NCBI GenBank assembly: GCA_037355855.1
Contig: CM074766.1
Location: forward strand, 1,426,001 to 1,490,000
Direction of reading: 5' to 3'
DNA: 64,000 nucleotides
Source of the DNA: Pseudo-nitzschia pungens
Taxonomy: Eukaryota; Bacillariophyta; Bacillariophyceae; Bacillariales; Bacillariaceae
Shown: positions 10,665 to 20,921 of the stretch, piece by piece
Numbering within the stretch: position 1 is the first letter of the stretch
How the letters are laid out: each line of letters starts with the position of its first letter
The notes under the pieces: generated by a model
Databases searched by the model: none
What the model saw: only the letters and a program-made list of their open reading frames with translations
Told to the model about the DNA's origin: nothing
Made by a program: the position numbers and the translations under genes

Positions 10665-12260
10665 ATGGAGACGCAAATCGCATTCGAGGATCTGAAAGAC
10701 GGCAAAAAATCGGAATTCATTGCACCAACCAATGATGGGTGCTGCCCGATTTGCTACGAGCCGTTCCTTCCTTTTCGTGTTCCTATTACTGGAGAAACAG
10801 GTTGTAGATCAACGTCAGCTAGACACGGCATAGAAGACTCGAAAATATGTACAGGTCAATGTATGTGCCACAGCAACAACAACAACAACAACCTCATCGA
10901 CGGCCATCATAAAGGGGTTGACGACTACCACCAGCAAGGCAGCTTGCATCCTTGCGGTTCCAGCTGCAAGCCCCAAGAAACCAACGAACACGATCGTCAC
11001 TGCCAAACACTGTATCGATATCATAATCAGTGCGATCGAGTGAGAATACCCGGTTGTGGGCACGCATTTTGTCGCGGGTGTCTCCAAGAGCATTGCTCCT
11101 ATGCCGTCTCGATTCGGAACATTCCGATTCGGTGCCCCGACCATGGTTGCTCATCCGAGCTACCTCTGCACATAATCAAGGAGGCATTGTTGGCCGACGG
11201 AGAGGACTCGTCCGAAAGAAACCGGTGCGATATCCAATCCGGCTCTGTCTCGCATTTTGCCCTCGATGGGAGTGGCACCAACCGCGATTGGATCAAATTC
11301 CAACGCCTCCAGAAAATTCTGGACGATCCGTCATTGACGCCTTGCACGCGTTGTGGCGAGCTCGTTCCGTCGGATCGGAACGCCAGCCCCGGCGGTGCCA
11401 ACAACCCCAATCGCCTGGAGTGCCCGGCTTGCAACCACGTGTTTTGCCGGGTCCACGGAGATGCCCACCCGAGGATGGATTGCTCCACCGCTGAAACCAG
11501 AAAACTCCACGAGCGCAACCTGCGGAAATCCGAATCGTTCGTTCGCAGGTCCTGCAAGCCCTGCAGCCACTGCGGCGCCCCGATCGAACGGGAGGCCGGA
11601 TGCGACCACATCATCTGCCCCGTGTGCCACGAGGACATGTGCTTCAACTGTGGCACCCACGTCTACCTCACGGGCGACGGCATGGTCCGAGAGTGTTGCA
11701 AGTGCCAAAAGTCTTACGTCGACCACCGGCACATACGAATGTACCGATTGTGCATTGCGGTGTGGCTGCCCTTTCTGGCCCCCTTTTATCTGGCCTACAT
11801 TGCCATGACCCTGGGCATGGCGGTGCTCACCTGCGGGTTCTTTTGTTGCCTGGGATGCGGGGTGCGGTGGAAAAGAGAAGCACACCCCAAAAACGACGGA
11901 GAACACATTGCGGCACGGGGATGGTTGTCGTCGATCACATTCATGCCCGTGACAGCGGTGCGAGAGGTTTTGGGGTTTGTCTTTTTGCCGTTCATCGACC
12001 TGTTTCGATCCTGTGGTGTGCCGTGCTGTTTTTGCAACAATGCTCCGGGGCTGTGCAAGGGATATTATCAAGGGGACGACGACGACGACGACGAGGATGA
12101 CGAAATCACGGGCGACGACGAGGATGACGAAATCACGGGCGACGACCCCGACACATCGGAAGGAGGCGACGACGGCAACGACGACGACGAAGAGAACCAA
12201 ATGGACGAGATGATTCGTCCTGTGCAATTTGTTGCGATCGAGTTCGAAGAGCGCCTTTGA
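10665..12260 (+). CDS. RBR-type (RING-IBR-RING) E3 ubiquitin ligase, membrane-anchored
   Basis: A 531-residue protein whose zinc-binding pattern matches RBR ligases. RING1 starts with CPIC at residues 27-30 and resumes with GCGHAFCRGC at 130-139. The IBR starts at Cys227/Cys230. RING2 starts at Cys300/Cys303, with the motif EREAGCDHIICPVC placing the expected ubiquitin-accepting cysteine at Cys313. A hydrophobic stretch at about 360-398 should be one or two membrane segments, so it probably acts on an internal membrane. The C-terminus is very acidic and contains a 24-bp tandem duplication encoding DEDDEITG. The roughly 100-residue insertion between the first and second cysteine pairs of RING1, with a poly-Asn run, is unusual. 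10665 is the first ATG in frame. Confidence 0.9.
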   Translation: METQIAFEDLKDGKKSEFIAPTNDGCCPICYEPFLPFRVPITGETGCRSTSARHGIEDSKICTGQCMCHSNNNNNNLIDGHHKGVDDYHQQGSLHPCGSSCKPQETNEHDRHCQTLYRYHNQCDRVRIPGCGHAFCRGCLQEHCSYAVSIRNIPIRCPDHGCSSELPLHIIKEALLADGEDSSERNRCDIQSGSVSHFALDGSGTNRDWIKFQRLQKILDDPSLTPCTRCGELVPSDRNASPGGANNPNRLECPACNHVFCRVHGDAHPRMDCSTAETRKLHERNLRKSESFVRRSCKPCSHCGAPIEREAGCDHIICPVCHEDMCFNCGTHVYLTGDGMVRECCKCQKSYVDHRHIRMYRLCIAVWLPFLAPFYLAYIAMTLGMAVLTCGFFCCLGCGVRWKREAHPKNDGEHIAARGWLSSITFMPVTAVREVLGFVFLPFIDLFRSCGVPCCFCNNAPGLCKGYYQGDDDDDDEDDEITGDDEDDEITGDDPDTSEGGDDGNDDDEENQMDEMIRPVQFVAIEFEERL

Positions 12261-12588
12261 TACCTCTTGGGATCCATTTGTTTTCAATTATTATATTATA
12301 GTACGTGTACGTGTAGCTGTATTGATTGAACATATTGATATAACATTAAAACGAAATCCTTTGTACGACACGAAACTGTCCGGGCCCCGGAACAAGTCTG
12401 TTGTCCCCAAGAAACTAAACGTTTGTACACTACAGTAATTTGAAACAAGGAAGTGACCAGCTGCCGTGTTTGTGCCAGCAATACTAATTTCGAACGAGTC
12501 GTTTCTCAATTATTCCTGCTCTCTTCTGATGTATCCAAAACTCAGTCGACGGAAATCAATGAGCTTTTAGATGCGCATGTTGCTCTCA

Positions 12589-12623
<35 letters not shown>

Positions 12624-12814
12624 TCATGGAACCGATCATCTTTGATTCTGCAGAGTATCCCTCCAACAAAACCATTTTCCAAGACAATGCATGCCCGTCC
12701 CCAGATTTCAACGGTTCTGCTTGCCGCTGATCACGTCATTTTTTTCGTCGCATCGTCTCGGTTGTCGTTCATTACAGCTGTTAGTTTTCTCGGACTTGCA
12801 CGTTTGCTTCCCTG
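12261..12814. other. Convergent spacer with (TC)n(CA)n microsatellite
   Basis: This lies between the 3' ends of the RBR gene (plus) and the ISD11 gene (minus). It contains a compound (CT)n-(CA)n microsatellite at about 12587-12623. No coding sequence was found. Confidence 0.6.
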
Positions 12815-13477
12815 CTAGGCGATGGCCGTGGGCGCCTCCATGACACTTCGAGCGCTGGGGTAGAGTCTCGAGATGGCACTCTGGCGTGCCAATACCGACA
12901 GTTGCTCCTGTCCTTCGTTCAGAGCCTTTTGTGCGGCGTCCCTGAGAAATCAATTCATGATGGTTTGGTTCGTGCGTTCGTGGAAACAGGTGCGTCGGCA
13001 CCAAGCACACAAATACACACACACACACACACACACACATCGAACGGGAAATTCGTCGAGAAACAGAACGTGGTTGGCAAAAGGCTGGTAAGAAATCATG
13101 CCGATGATATGTGGAGTGGCATGCATTGCACCACGCGATTACATCGAAATCGAAATCGAAATCGAAATCGAATCAAATCGAATCGAATCCAATCGAATCG
13201 GACCAAGGCATCCTTCTTCACGAACCGACAGCGAATATCGCAATTGAATGAATCATTGCATGATAGTTGCAACACGGGAACAAACAAACAAGCAAGCGAG
13301 AAAGCCAACAAAGAAAGAAAGAAAGAAACAAACAAACAATTGCACGCACCCTTCCAGGTTGCGATTCTTGTCGAACCCGCCACGGACACGACGCATCGCG
13401 TACGCTCGAAAGTTGTAGTCGTTGAACTGCTTTGCCTCTCGCATCAGCCTCCGGAATAATATCGTCGCTTGCGTCAT
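12815..13477 (-). CDS. LYRM4: LYR-motif protein ISD11/LYRM4 (two exons)
   Basis: Exons are 13477-13350 and 12941-12815, joined across a 408-bp GT-AG intron (donor GTGCGTGC, acceptor TTTCTCAG) to give an 84-residue protein; ISD11 is typically about 90. Exon 1 encodes the LYR region (ATILFRRLMREAKQF, an LFR variant) and YNFRAYAMRRVR. Exon 2 encodes ALNEGQEQLSVLARQ and then SRLYPS, matching the C-terminal half of ISD11. Known role: stabilises the cysteine desulfurase NFS1 with acyl-carrier protein in mitochondrial Fe-S cluster assembly. The intron carries several simple repeats: (CA)n, GAAATC units and (GAAA)n/(CAAA)n. Each exon alone is too short to stand out, so the gene is easy to miss. Start ATG at 13477 is the only one in frame. 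Confidence 0.88.
13141..13199. repeat. GAAATC/GAATC hexa-pentanucleotide repeat in the ISD11 intron
   Basis: Four copies of CGAAAT units pass into CGAAT units. The same intron also holds (CA)n at about 13015-13039 and GAAA/CAAA runs at about 13270-13340. Confidence 0.8.
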
Positions 13478-14420
13478 GATGGCTTTCACTTTAAACTGCG
13501 TTGCGTTGCGTTGCGGTTTGTGCGTTTCGGTCTGTTCCGACTTGGCTTGGGCGTTCCGGTATCTGGACGGTAGATATCGATTCTCTCGATCAACTCTAGA
13601 AGATCTGAGGGAAGGAAGACTTGCTGTATGTTGTGAGTCCTGTAACCACCGTACAATCACTACCGTACCATGTGGACACAATACTTCTTAGCCTTCTTGG
13701 ATCGTGAGACGACCAGTTGTTGTCGGGAGCTTAGAGAGAAAGGTTTCAGTGTTACGGTATGAGGTGCGGTGGGAGTAACGGTACCGTACGTACGATGTAC
13801 GGTGCGTATCGTGCTGCAATACTCCTCGATAGCAGTAGTAGCATACGGTAGCTGGTACTAGCAACAAGTAATTGCAAAGCAGATTTCCAAGTGTCCACAG
13901 TGCTAGTCTACTTTCGGCAGAGATGCTACCAACAGTGCTGGATTGACCGACACCAGTAGGCCTACTAGTAGGAACAGTCTTCCTATCAAAGATGCTAACA
14001 ACGGTGGAGGGATCTGCAGGGCTACTACTAGCCCTGAAGGTTGGTAGTAGTATTAATAGTTCTAGTAGTAGGGATAGAAGTGCTGTCAAAGATGCTACAG
14101 ACAGTAAAGGGATCTACAGGGCTACTAGAAACAGTGCTAGCAAAGATACTGTCACTGATAGAGGGTGGTGCTGAGCCTACAGGCGTACAACGTCTAATAA
14201 CTGATTTTCGACCATTTTGACCCGTTTCGACCACCCCCCTCCTTTTTTTTAGACGTTTTTAGCTCCAATATTTTTATTATTTGGAGCGAAAGCGCCTTTC
14301 TTAAGCTCGAATTATTATTTTTTGGCTCCAAAAATTAATTTTTTGCTCCAAACTCGAATATTTGGGTCGAAAAATTAAGAGCCGGGGTCGAAATTCGTTA
14401 TTGAACCACCATTAGGGTTA
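13478..14420. other. Spacer with degenerate AAAGATGCTA repeats
   Basis: No gene was found. Between about 13910 and 14160 the word AAAGATGCTA / AGAGATGCTA recurs about every 75-110 bases, followed by GGGATCTACAGGGCTACTAG-like sequence. The same AGAGATGCTACTAG words reappear at 20450-20535, on the other side of the satellite block. From 14220 to 14400 there are hairpin-prone CTCCAA/TTGGAG words. Confidence 0.5.
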
Positions 14421-15085
14421 AGGGTTGTAGCGCTGCAGCGCTGTATCCCTGTATCCCCGTAGCGCTGTAGCGCTGTATCCCCTGTAGCGCTGTATCCCCT
14501 GTATCCCCTGTATCGCTGGTGTGGTATGGGGTGCTAACTCCAGAGATACCAGGCTTTTCGCGTACAATTTGTACCAGTTGTACGTACCCCGTGTATAGCA
14601 TCCGTAATAATACAGTGTAGCTGAGTGTTAAAAGGTTAAGGTTGCTAATGCTACGAAATACTGGAGATGCTAACCTACCATGATACCATGCTAAGATACT
14701 ATGCTACCGCCGGGGTCGGGTCATTGGTGTATAATATGTACTATGACCGGATACCTGACCCAGACAGTTAGTACCCAACGCGCTAGCACACCTTTGAATC
14801 TAATTAAGCGGAGCTACGCTACGCTACTCCGCACACACTACGCTACCCGTAGAATACAGTACTGGAGCTACAGAGCTCTGTTATTTTACGAGTTAGCGGA
14901 GCGCTGTCACGATACGATACAGAGCTGAGCTGAGCTGCGCTCATCCCCTGTAGCGCTGTAGCGCTGTAGCGCTGTATCCCTGTATCGCTGTATCCCTGTA
15001 TCCCTGTATCCCTGTAGCGCTGTATCGTAGCGCTGTATCCCTGTATCGCTGTATCCCTGTATCGCTGTATCCCCTGTAGCGCTGT
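14420..15085. repeat. GCGCTGTATCCCTGTA minisatellite, two blocks
   Basis: Units built from AGCGCTGTA, TATCCCTGTA and TATCGCTGTA are tandemly arranged at about 14427-14515 and again at 14943-15085. About 430 bases of unrelated sequence separate the blocks, including a palindrome-rich CTACGCTACG stretch near 14810-14850. The second block runs directly into the G-tract array. Confidence 0.85.
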
Positions 15086-16066
15086 AGCAGCAACGCGTCG
15101 ATAATACAGGGGGGGGGACAGCAAGCAGCAAGCAGCAGCAACGCGTCGATAATACAGAGGGGGGGGGACAGCAAGCAGCAAGCAGCAAGCAGCAGCAACG
15201 CGTCGATAATACAGGGGGGGGGGGGGACAGCAAGCAGCAAGCAGCAAGCAGCAGCAACGCGTCGATAATACAGGGGGGGGACTGCAAGCAGCAAGCAGCA
15301 GCAACGCGTCGATAATACAGGGGGGGGACTGCAAGCAGCAAGCAGCAGCAACGCGTCGATAATACAGGGGGGGGACTGCAAGCAGCAAGCAGCAGCAACG
15401 CGTCGATAATACAGGGGGGGGGACAGCAAGCAGCAAGCAGCAGCAACGCGTCGATAATACAGAGGGGGGGGGACAGCAAGCAGCAAGCAGCAAGCAGCAG
15501 CAACGCGTCGATAATACAGGGGGGGGGGGGGACAGCAAGCAGCAGCAACGCGTCGACAACACAGGGGGGGGACAGCAAGCAGCAAGCAGCAGCAACGCGT
15601 CGACAACACAGGGGGGGGACAGCAAGCAGCAAGCAGCAGCAACGCGTCGATAATACAGGGGGGGGACAGCAAGCAGCAAGCAGATAGAGGTGCTGAGTTA
15701 ACGAGCCAATCAAAAAATTCGATTTTCCAGTACAAATTGTACAGGGATTTATGTAGAAAAAAAAAACAGGGGGGACAGCAAGCAGCAGCAACGTCGATAA
15801 TACAAGGGGGACAGCAAGCAGCAACGCGTCGATAATACAGGTGGGGGACAGCAAGCAGGGGGGGGGACAGCAATCAGCAACGCGTCGATAATAGAGGGGG
15901 ACAGGAAACGACAGCAATTAGCAAGCAGCAACGCGTCGATAATACAGGGGGGGGGACAGCAAGCAGCAACGCGTCGATAATACAGGGGGGACACGAAGCA
16001 GCAACCCGTCGATAATACAGGGACAGCAAGCAGCAAGCAGATAGAGGTGTTGAGTGAATGAGCCAA
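15080..16066. repeat. G-tract minisatellite (CAGCAAGCAGCAACGCGTCGATAATACAG...)
   Basis: The unit, about 45-60 bp, is a variable number of AGCAAGC blocks, then AGCAACGCGTCGATAATACA, then a run of roughly 5-12 G. More than 15 copies are present. Length differences lie mainly in the G-run and in the number of GCAAGCA blocks. The array is in two parts (about 15080-15700 and 15768-16060). Both end with the same sequence, AGCAGATAGAGGTG followed by a GAGCCAATCAA word, so an array-plus-tail block has been duplicated. The minus strand has no stops in three frames over much of the array, but this is a property of the repeat, not evidence of genes. Confidence 0.93.
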
Positions 16067-17340
16067 TCAACAACCCCAACCTCAACAATAATACAGGGGG
16101 GATAATACACGAGAATATTTTTAAAGAACTATCGCCTTCGTCGTCTTTCCTTGTCAGCGATTGTACCGGTCGTTCCCCTCTTCAGCAATCGTATTGGTCG
16201 TTCCCCTCTTCAGCAATCGTATCGGTTGTTTTTCTGTGGAAAGGCGAAAGTTAAAACAACAAGAAACTCCTGTTAGAAGCGATCGTAGCGATCGTAGTTA
16301 GCGTACCTTTGTCGTCGTTTTCGTTCGTCTTTGTCGTCTTCCGTTGTTGTCTTCCGTCGTCGTCTTCCGTCGTCGTCTTCCCTGGTCGTATTCAATTCTT
16401 CCTCCTATGTCACGAAAACAAGAACTTGCGCCTGTTGAAGTCCTACCGGCGATGGATGCAGATTGATTGATTTCAAGACGTTTGGGGGCCAAGTCAAACA
16501 ATGTCTTTCAAGCGAACAATCTCTCGTCCATGCCATAGAGGTGCTTCTCCGTTTTTCAGACAAGGATATTTAAGGACTAAAGTACAATGAGCCAAGAGCC
16601 TACCGTAGGGGTTCTCTTCGTTCACAAGACGGAGTGCAATAAAGCAACTCTGCTCAAAATAAGTCGGATTGTGAATCGAAACAGCAGTGATTTGTGTTTT
16701 TGTGTTATTCCTGAAAAAAGTGAGGTGAAAAAAAGAGTGATTCTGGGAGGAAACACTGTACGAGAGGAGCCACTCAGCGAACACCGAGTTATGCGATGAT
16801 GCACATAATGTACGTTGGAAACAGTACTAAATGAAAATTATGACACATCCTTCACGAGGGAGATGTGGGGCGGAAAATTCACCCCGATGATGATGATGCA
16901 CGTAATGTACGTAGGTAACAGTACTGTTTGTACAGGCTGACTGGAAAAAATGACAGCAATGTACGTAGATTACAGTACTGTTTGTACAGGCTGACTGGAA
17001 AAAATGACAGCAATGTACGTAGATTACAGTACTAAGTCTACAGTCTTAGTAAAAGAAAAAATGACATGTCTGCATACATACCTAGTAGTACGTATGTATG
17101 TATGCAGGGGATGTGTAGGTTTCCAGTACTGTGTATACTGTACGTAGGGTACTGGTAGAAATCTTTTGGTAGTAGCATTATAAGATAGAGAGAACACCAT
17201 TAAAGCAGTAGTAGACAGTAATAGTGGTATCACTGGATGTGACTGATGTGGTGTTGTTGGTTCGAGTGCCATGGTGGAAATATATTTTGCTACATCACGA
17301 TGCGATAACAATATTTTTGCTGCGAAGCACATGTCAGAAT
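16067..17340. other. Gene-free spacer with short tandem repeats
   Basis: GTCGTCTTCC-type repeats lie at 16310-16385. A 54-bp tandem repeat of the GTACAGGCTGACTGGAAAAA type lies between about 16900 and 17035 (copies at 16931 and 16985). A palindrome (CTGCATACATAC with its complement) lies at about 17070-17106. No credible gene was found. Confidence 0.55.
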
Positions 17341-17344
17341 AAGT

Positions 17345-18905
17345 GAGTTATTCAGTTATTCAATGGTGACATCCATACTATTGGTGATTTTTGAATACTT
17401 CTTTTTGCATACTCTTGCCCATGCATAGGATGAGGAATATTCACACTGGAATCACACAACTATTGGCCAGATTCATTCAGATATGTGATTTGGTAATTTT
17501 TTCTAGTAAATTCTGCAGTAGTGGACCAAATATCAATTATTCAGTGGTGACACCCAAATTATAGGTGATTTTTGCATATTTCTTTTTGCATACTCTTGCC
17601 CATGCACAGGATGAGGAATATTCACACTGGAATCACAGAAATATTGGTCAGATTCATTCAGATATGTGATTTTACAGTATTTTCTAGTAAATTCTGCAGT
17701 AGTGGACCAAATATTAATTATTCAGTGGTGACACCCAAATTATAGGTGATTTTAGAATACTTCTTTTTGCATACTCTTGCCCATGCATAGGATGAGAAAT
17801 ATTCACACCGGAATCACACAAATATTGGATAGATTCATTCAGATATTTGATTTTACAGTATTTTCTACTAAATTTTCCAGTAGTGGACCAAATATTAATT
17901 ATTCAGTGGTGACACCCAAACTATTGGTGATTTTTGAATACTTCTTTTTGAATTCTCTTGCTCATGCATAGGATGAGGAATATTCACACCGGAATCACAC
18001 AAATATTGGACAGATTCATTCAGATATTTGATTTGGTACTTTTTTCTAGTGAATTCCGCAGTAGTGGAACAAATATTAATTATTCAGTGGTGACACCCAT
18101 ACCATTGGTGATTTTTGAATACTTCTTTTTGCATACTCTTGCCCATGCACAGGATGAGGAATATTCACACTGGAATCACACAAATATTGGCCAGATTTGT
18201 TCAGGTATGTGATTTTACAGTATTTTCTAGTAAATGCTGCGGTACTGGACCAAATATTAATTATTCAGTGGTGACACCCAAATTATTGGTGATTTTTGAA
18301 TACTTCTTTTTGCATACTCTTGACCATGCATAGGATGAGGAATATTTACACTGGAATCACACAACTATTGGCCACATTCATTCAGATATTTGATTTGGTA
18401 CTTTTTTCTAGTAAATTCTGCAGTAGTTAACCAAATATTAATTATTCAGTGGTGACACCCAAATTATAGGTGATTTTTGAATACTTCTTTTTGCATACTC
18501 TTGCCCATGCATAGGATGAGGAATATACACACTGAAATCATACAAATATTGGCCAGATTCATTCAGATATTTGATTTGGTACTTTTTTCTAGTGAATTCC
18601 GCAGTAGTGGAATAAATATTAATTATTCAGTGGTGACATCCAAATAATTGGTGATTTTTGTATACTTCTTTTTGCATACTCTTGCCCATGCATAGGATGA
18701 GGAATATTCACACTGGAATCACACAACTATTGGCCAGATTCATTCAGATATGTGATTTTACAGTATTTTCTAGTAAATTCCACAGTACTGGGCCAAATAT
18801 TAATTATTCAGTGGTGACACCCAAATAATTGGTGATTTTTGAATACTTCTTTTTGAATACTCTTGCCCATGCACAGTATGAGGAATATTCACACTGGAAT
18901 CCGTG
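17345..18905. repeat. AT-rich satellite with exact 181-bp period, ~8.6 copies
   Basis: The anchor word TCAGTGGTGACA (first copy TCAATGGTGACA) begins at 17360, 17541, 17722, 17903, 18084, 18265, 18446, 18627 and 18808, every step being exactly 181 bases. Copies differ by substitutions only. Two interspersed variants exist at one internal site (GATTTTACAGTATTTTCTAG versus GATTTGGTACTTTTTTCTAG). The monomer contains GCATACTCTTGCCCATGCA and ends CCAAATATTAATTAT. Open frames crossing two monomers are incidental because 181 is not a multiple of three. Confidence 0.97.
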
Positions 18906-19229
18906 CTGGAATGGTGGAAATGTCCAAAATAGTAATGTAGATAAGTCATTTAATAGTTTAGTACTGTAGTTACTACTGTTTGTGTATTGATTAGTCCTTT
19001 TTCCGCTCCGTCTGTCCTTTTTCCATTGGGAGTAACCTTACATAAATGTAGTCAGAAATTATGGCGCGGCGGGGTGGGCTCGAAGTGGGTGAGGGCAGGC
19101 TTGTAGTAATCACGAGTACTTCTGTAGTAAATACAGTAGTGCTTTGTACTTGGTATGCACCAAAACCGAAAAAGCACGTACAGAAAAAGCACATAAATGC
19201 GTGTGCCAAACTTCACATAATTTTGGGTG
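18906..19229. other. Short spacer between two arrays
   Basis: No repeat or coding signal was found beyond short words shared with the flanks. Confidence 0.4.
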
Positions 19230-19805
19230 CAATCTGACGGCAACTGAATTACAATCCGACGGCAACTGCTGAAATACAATGCGACGGTGAGTGAACTGCA
19301 TCAAGATCGGGGGTATTGATCATGGAGTTCACTTCTAACCATGCATGAAATTGCCTGCTTGGTCCTCGTAGGAAAGAATACACAGAACGCAACTGAAATA
19401 CAACGATGCGATGGCAACTGCTGAAATACAATCCGACGGCAACTGCTGAAATACAATGCGACGGTGAGTGAACTGCATCAAGATCGGGGGTATTGATCAT
19501 GGAGTTCACTTCTAACCATGCATGAAATTGCCTGCTTGGTCCTCGTAGGGAAGAATACACAAAACGCAACTGAAATACAATGATGCGACGGGAACTGAAA
19601 TACAATCCAACGGGAACTGAAATACGATGCGACGGCAACTGCTGAAATACAATCCGACGGCAACTGCTGAAATATGATGCAAGGATGCGACGGGAACATG
19701 ACGGGGAACTGAAATAAGATGCGACGGCCATACAATCCGACAGCAATTGAAATAGGATGCAACGGCAACTGAAATGCAATACGACGGCAACTGAAATCCA
19801 GTTTG
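19230..19805. repeat. ACTGAAATACAATGCGACGG minisatellite with a 177-bp tandem duplication
   Basis: Short units such as CTGAAATACAATCCGACGGC repeat through the region. Two longer copies starting GAAATACAATGCGACGGTGA at 19271 and 19448 (177 bp apart) share a non-repetitive insert containing GTATTGATCATGGAGTTCAC. The last part (19600-19800) degenerates. Confidence 0.9.
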
Positions 19806-19872
19806 TACCAGTACAGTATCAGAATACTAGTGGTTCTTAACATCAATAATAGTGTAACATTATTATCATGTG

Positions 19873-20310
19873 ATAATGGGCGTTCCCTCTAGAAATGATG
19901 GGCGTTGCGTCTAAAAATGATGGGCGTTGCCTCTTGAAGTGATGGGCGTTGCCTCTAAAACTGATGGGCGTTGCCTCTAGAAATGATGGGCGTTGCCTCA
20001 TAAATTAATGGGCGTTGCCTTGAAAATTAATGGGCGTTGCCTCGAAAAGTAATGGGGCTTGCCTCGAAAATTTATGGGCGTGGCCTCGAAAATTTATGGG
20101 CATTGCCTGGAAAATTAATGGGCATTACCTGGAAAATTAATGGGCGTTGCCTCGAAAATTAATGGGCGTTGCCTCGAAAATTAATGGGCGTTGCCTTGAA
20201 AAGTAATGGGGCTTGCCTCGAAAATTTATGGGCGTTGCCTCTAAAATTTATGGGCGTTGCCTGGAAAAATAATGGGCGTTGCCTCGAAAAATAATTGGCA
20301 TTGGCTCTAA
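19873..20310. repeat. 22-bp minisatellite (ATGGGCGTTGCCTCGAAAAT)
   Basis: About 20 tandem copies of a 22-bp unit (steps checked at 19876, 19898 and 19920) vary mainly in the spacer AAAATTA/AAATGA and in GGGCGTT versus GGGGCTT. The minus strand reads as repeated NINFRGNA-like peptide, which I do not regard as coding. Confidence 0.95.
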
Positions 20311-20921
20311 AATATATATGGTACGGGACTGAAAAAATGAACCCGGGGGACAATCCTTTGGTCAAATATTTGACCCCAAAAGGACCCGGCACGAAAATTT
20401 TTGACCCACGTCTAAAATCAGTTATCAGACGAAGGGATAGTGTTACTTGCAGAGATGCTACTAGTACTAACACCAGTGAATGGGCCTCCATCATGGCTAC
20501 CAGGAATAGCACTACTAACAGAGATGCTACTAGTTCCAACAATGGGTGGGTCTAGTAGTACAGGCCTGAGGGGATCAGCACTAGCAGAGGGGGACACATG
20601 GATCACCAGTCCTTGTACTACAGATGCTAGTACTAGTAGTACTACTAGTACTTCAATCACCATTTGGGAGGGCCTAAAGAGGTTTTGTTAGTTGTGCCAC
20701 GCATAGGTAATTTTTTCCTTCGCGCAGTGGCGCACCCCCTCCTATTATCACCCCTGCTGGAAAGTGGGAACGACATTTTTTTGTCTACAACTTGTCGATG
20801 CACCGACGAAGAGTCAATGCTGGATACGGCATTCGATGAAACGCAAAAGCAGTAAAGCGGTTGGAGCAACAATAAGACACGACCTCTGTCATCGTTGTCG
20901 TCGCCGTCGCCGTCATTCTCG
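20311..20921. other. Spacer between the satellite block and PXMP4
   Basis: AGAGATGCTACTAG repeats occur at about 20450-20535 and resemble those at 13.9-14.1 kb. The final 200 bases are the probable leader of PXMP4. No other coding sequence was found. Confidence 0.5.

Noticed and set aside
12902..13459. 185-codon plus-strand frame with HTHTHTHT
   Set aside because: Antisense to the ISD11 gene and crossing its intron microsatellites.
14843..15917. Three overlapping minus-strand open frames of 278-336 codons rich in LLLAACC and CIIDA
   Set aside because: They are translations of the G-tract minisatellite, open in all three frames because the repeat lacks stops on that strand. They have no unique sequence or domain.
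17777..18333. Plus-strand frames reading MHRMRNIHTGITQILDRF
   Set aside because: They arise from the 181-bp satellite. The period is not a multiple of three and frames break within two monomers.
14191..20431. Tandem arrays as CRISPR-like or as rDNA/telomere
   Set aside because: The arrays lack unique spacers, the host is eukaryotic, no rRNA-like sequence was seen, and the units are not telomere repeats.
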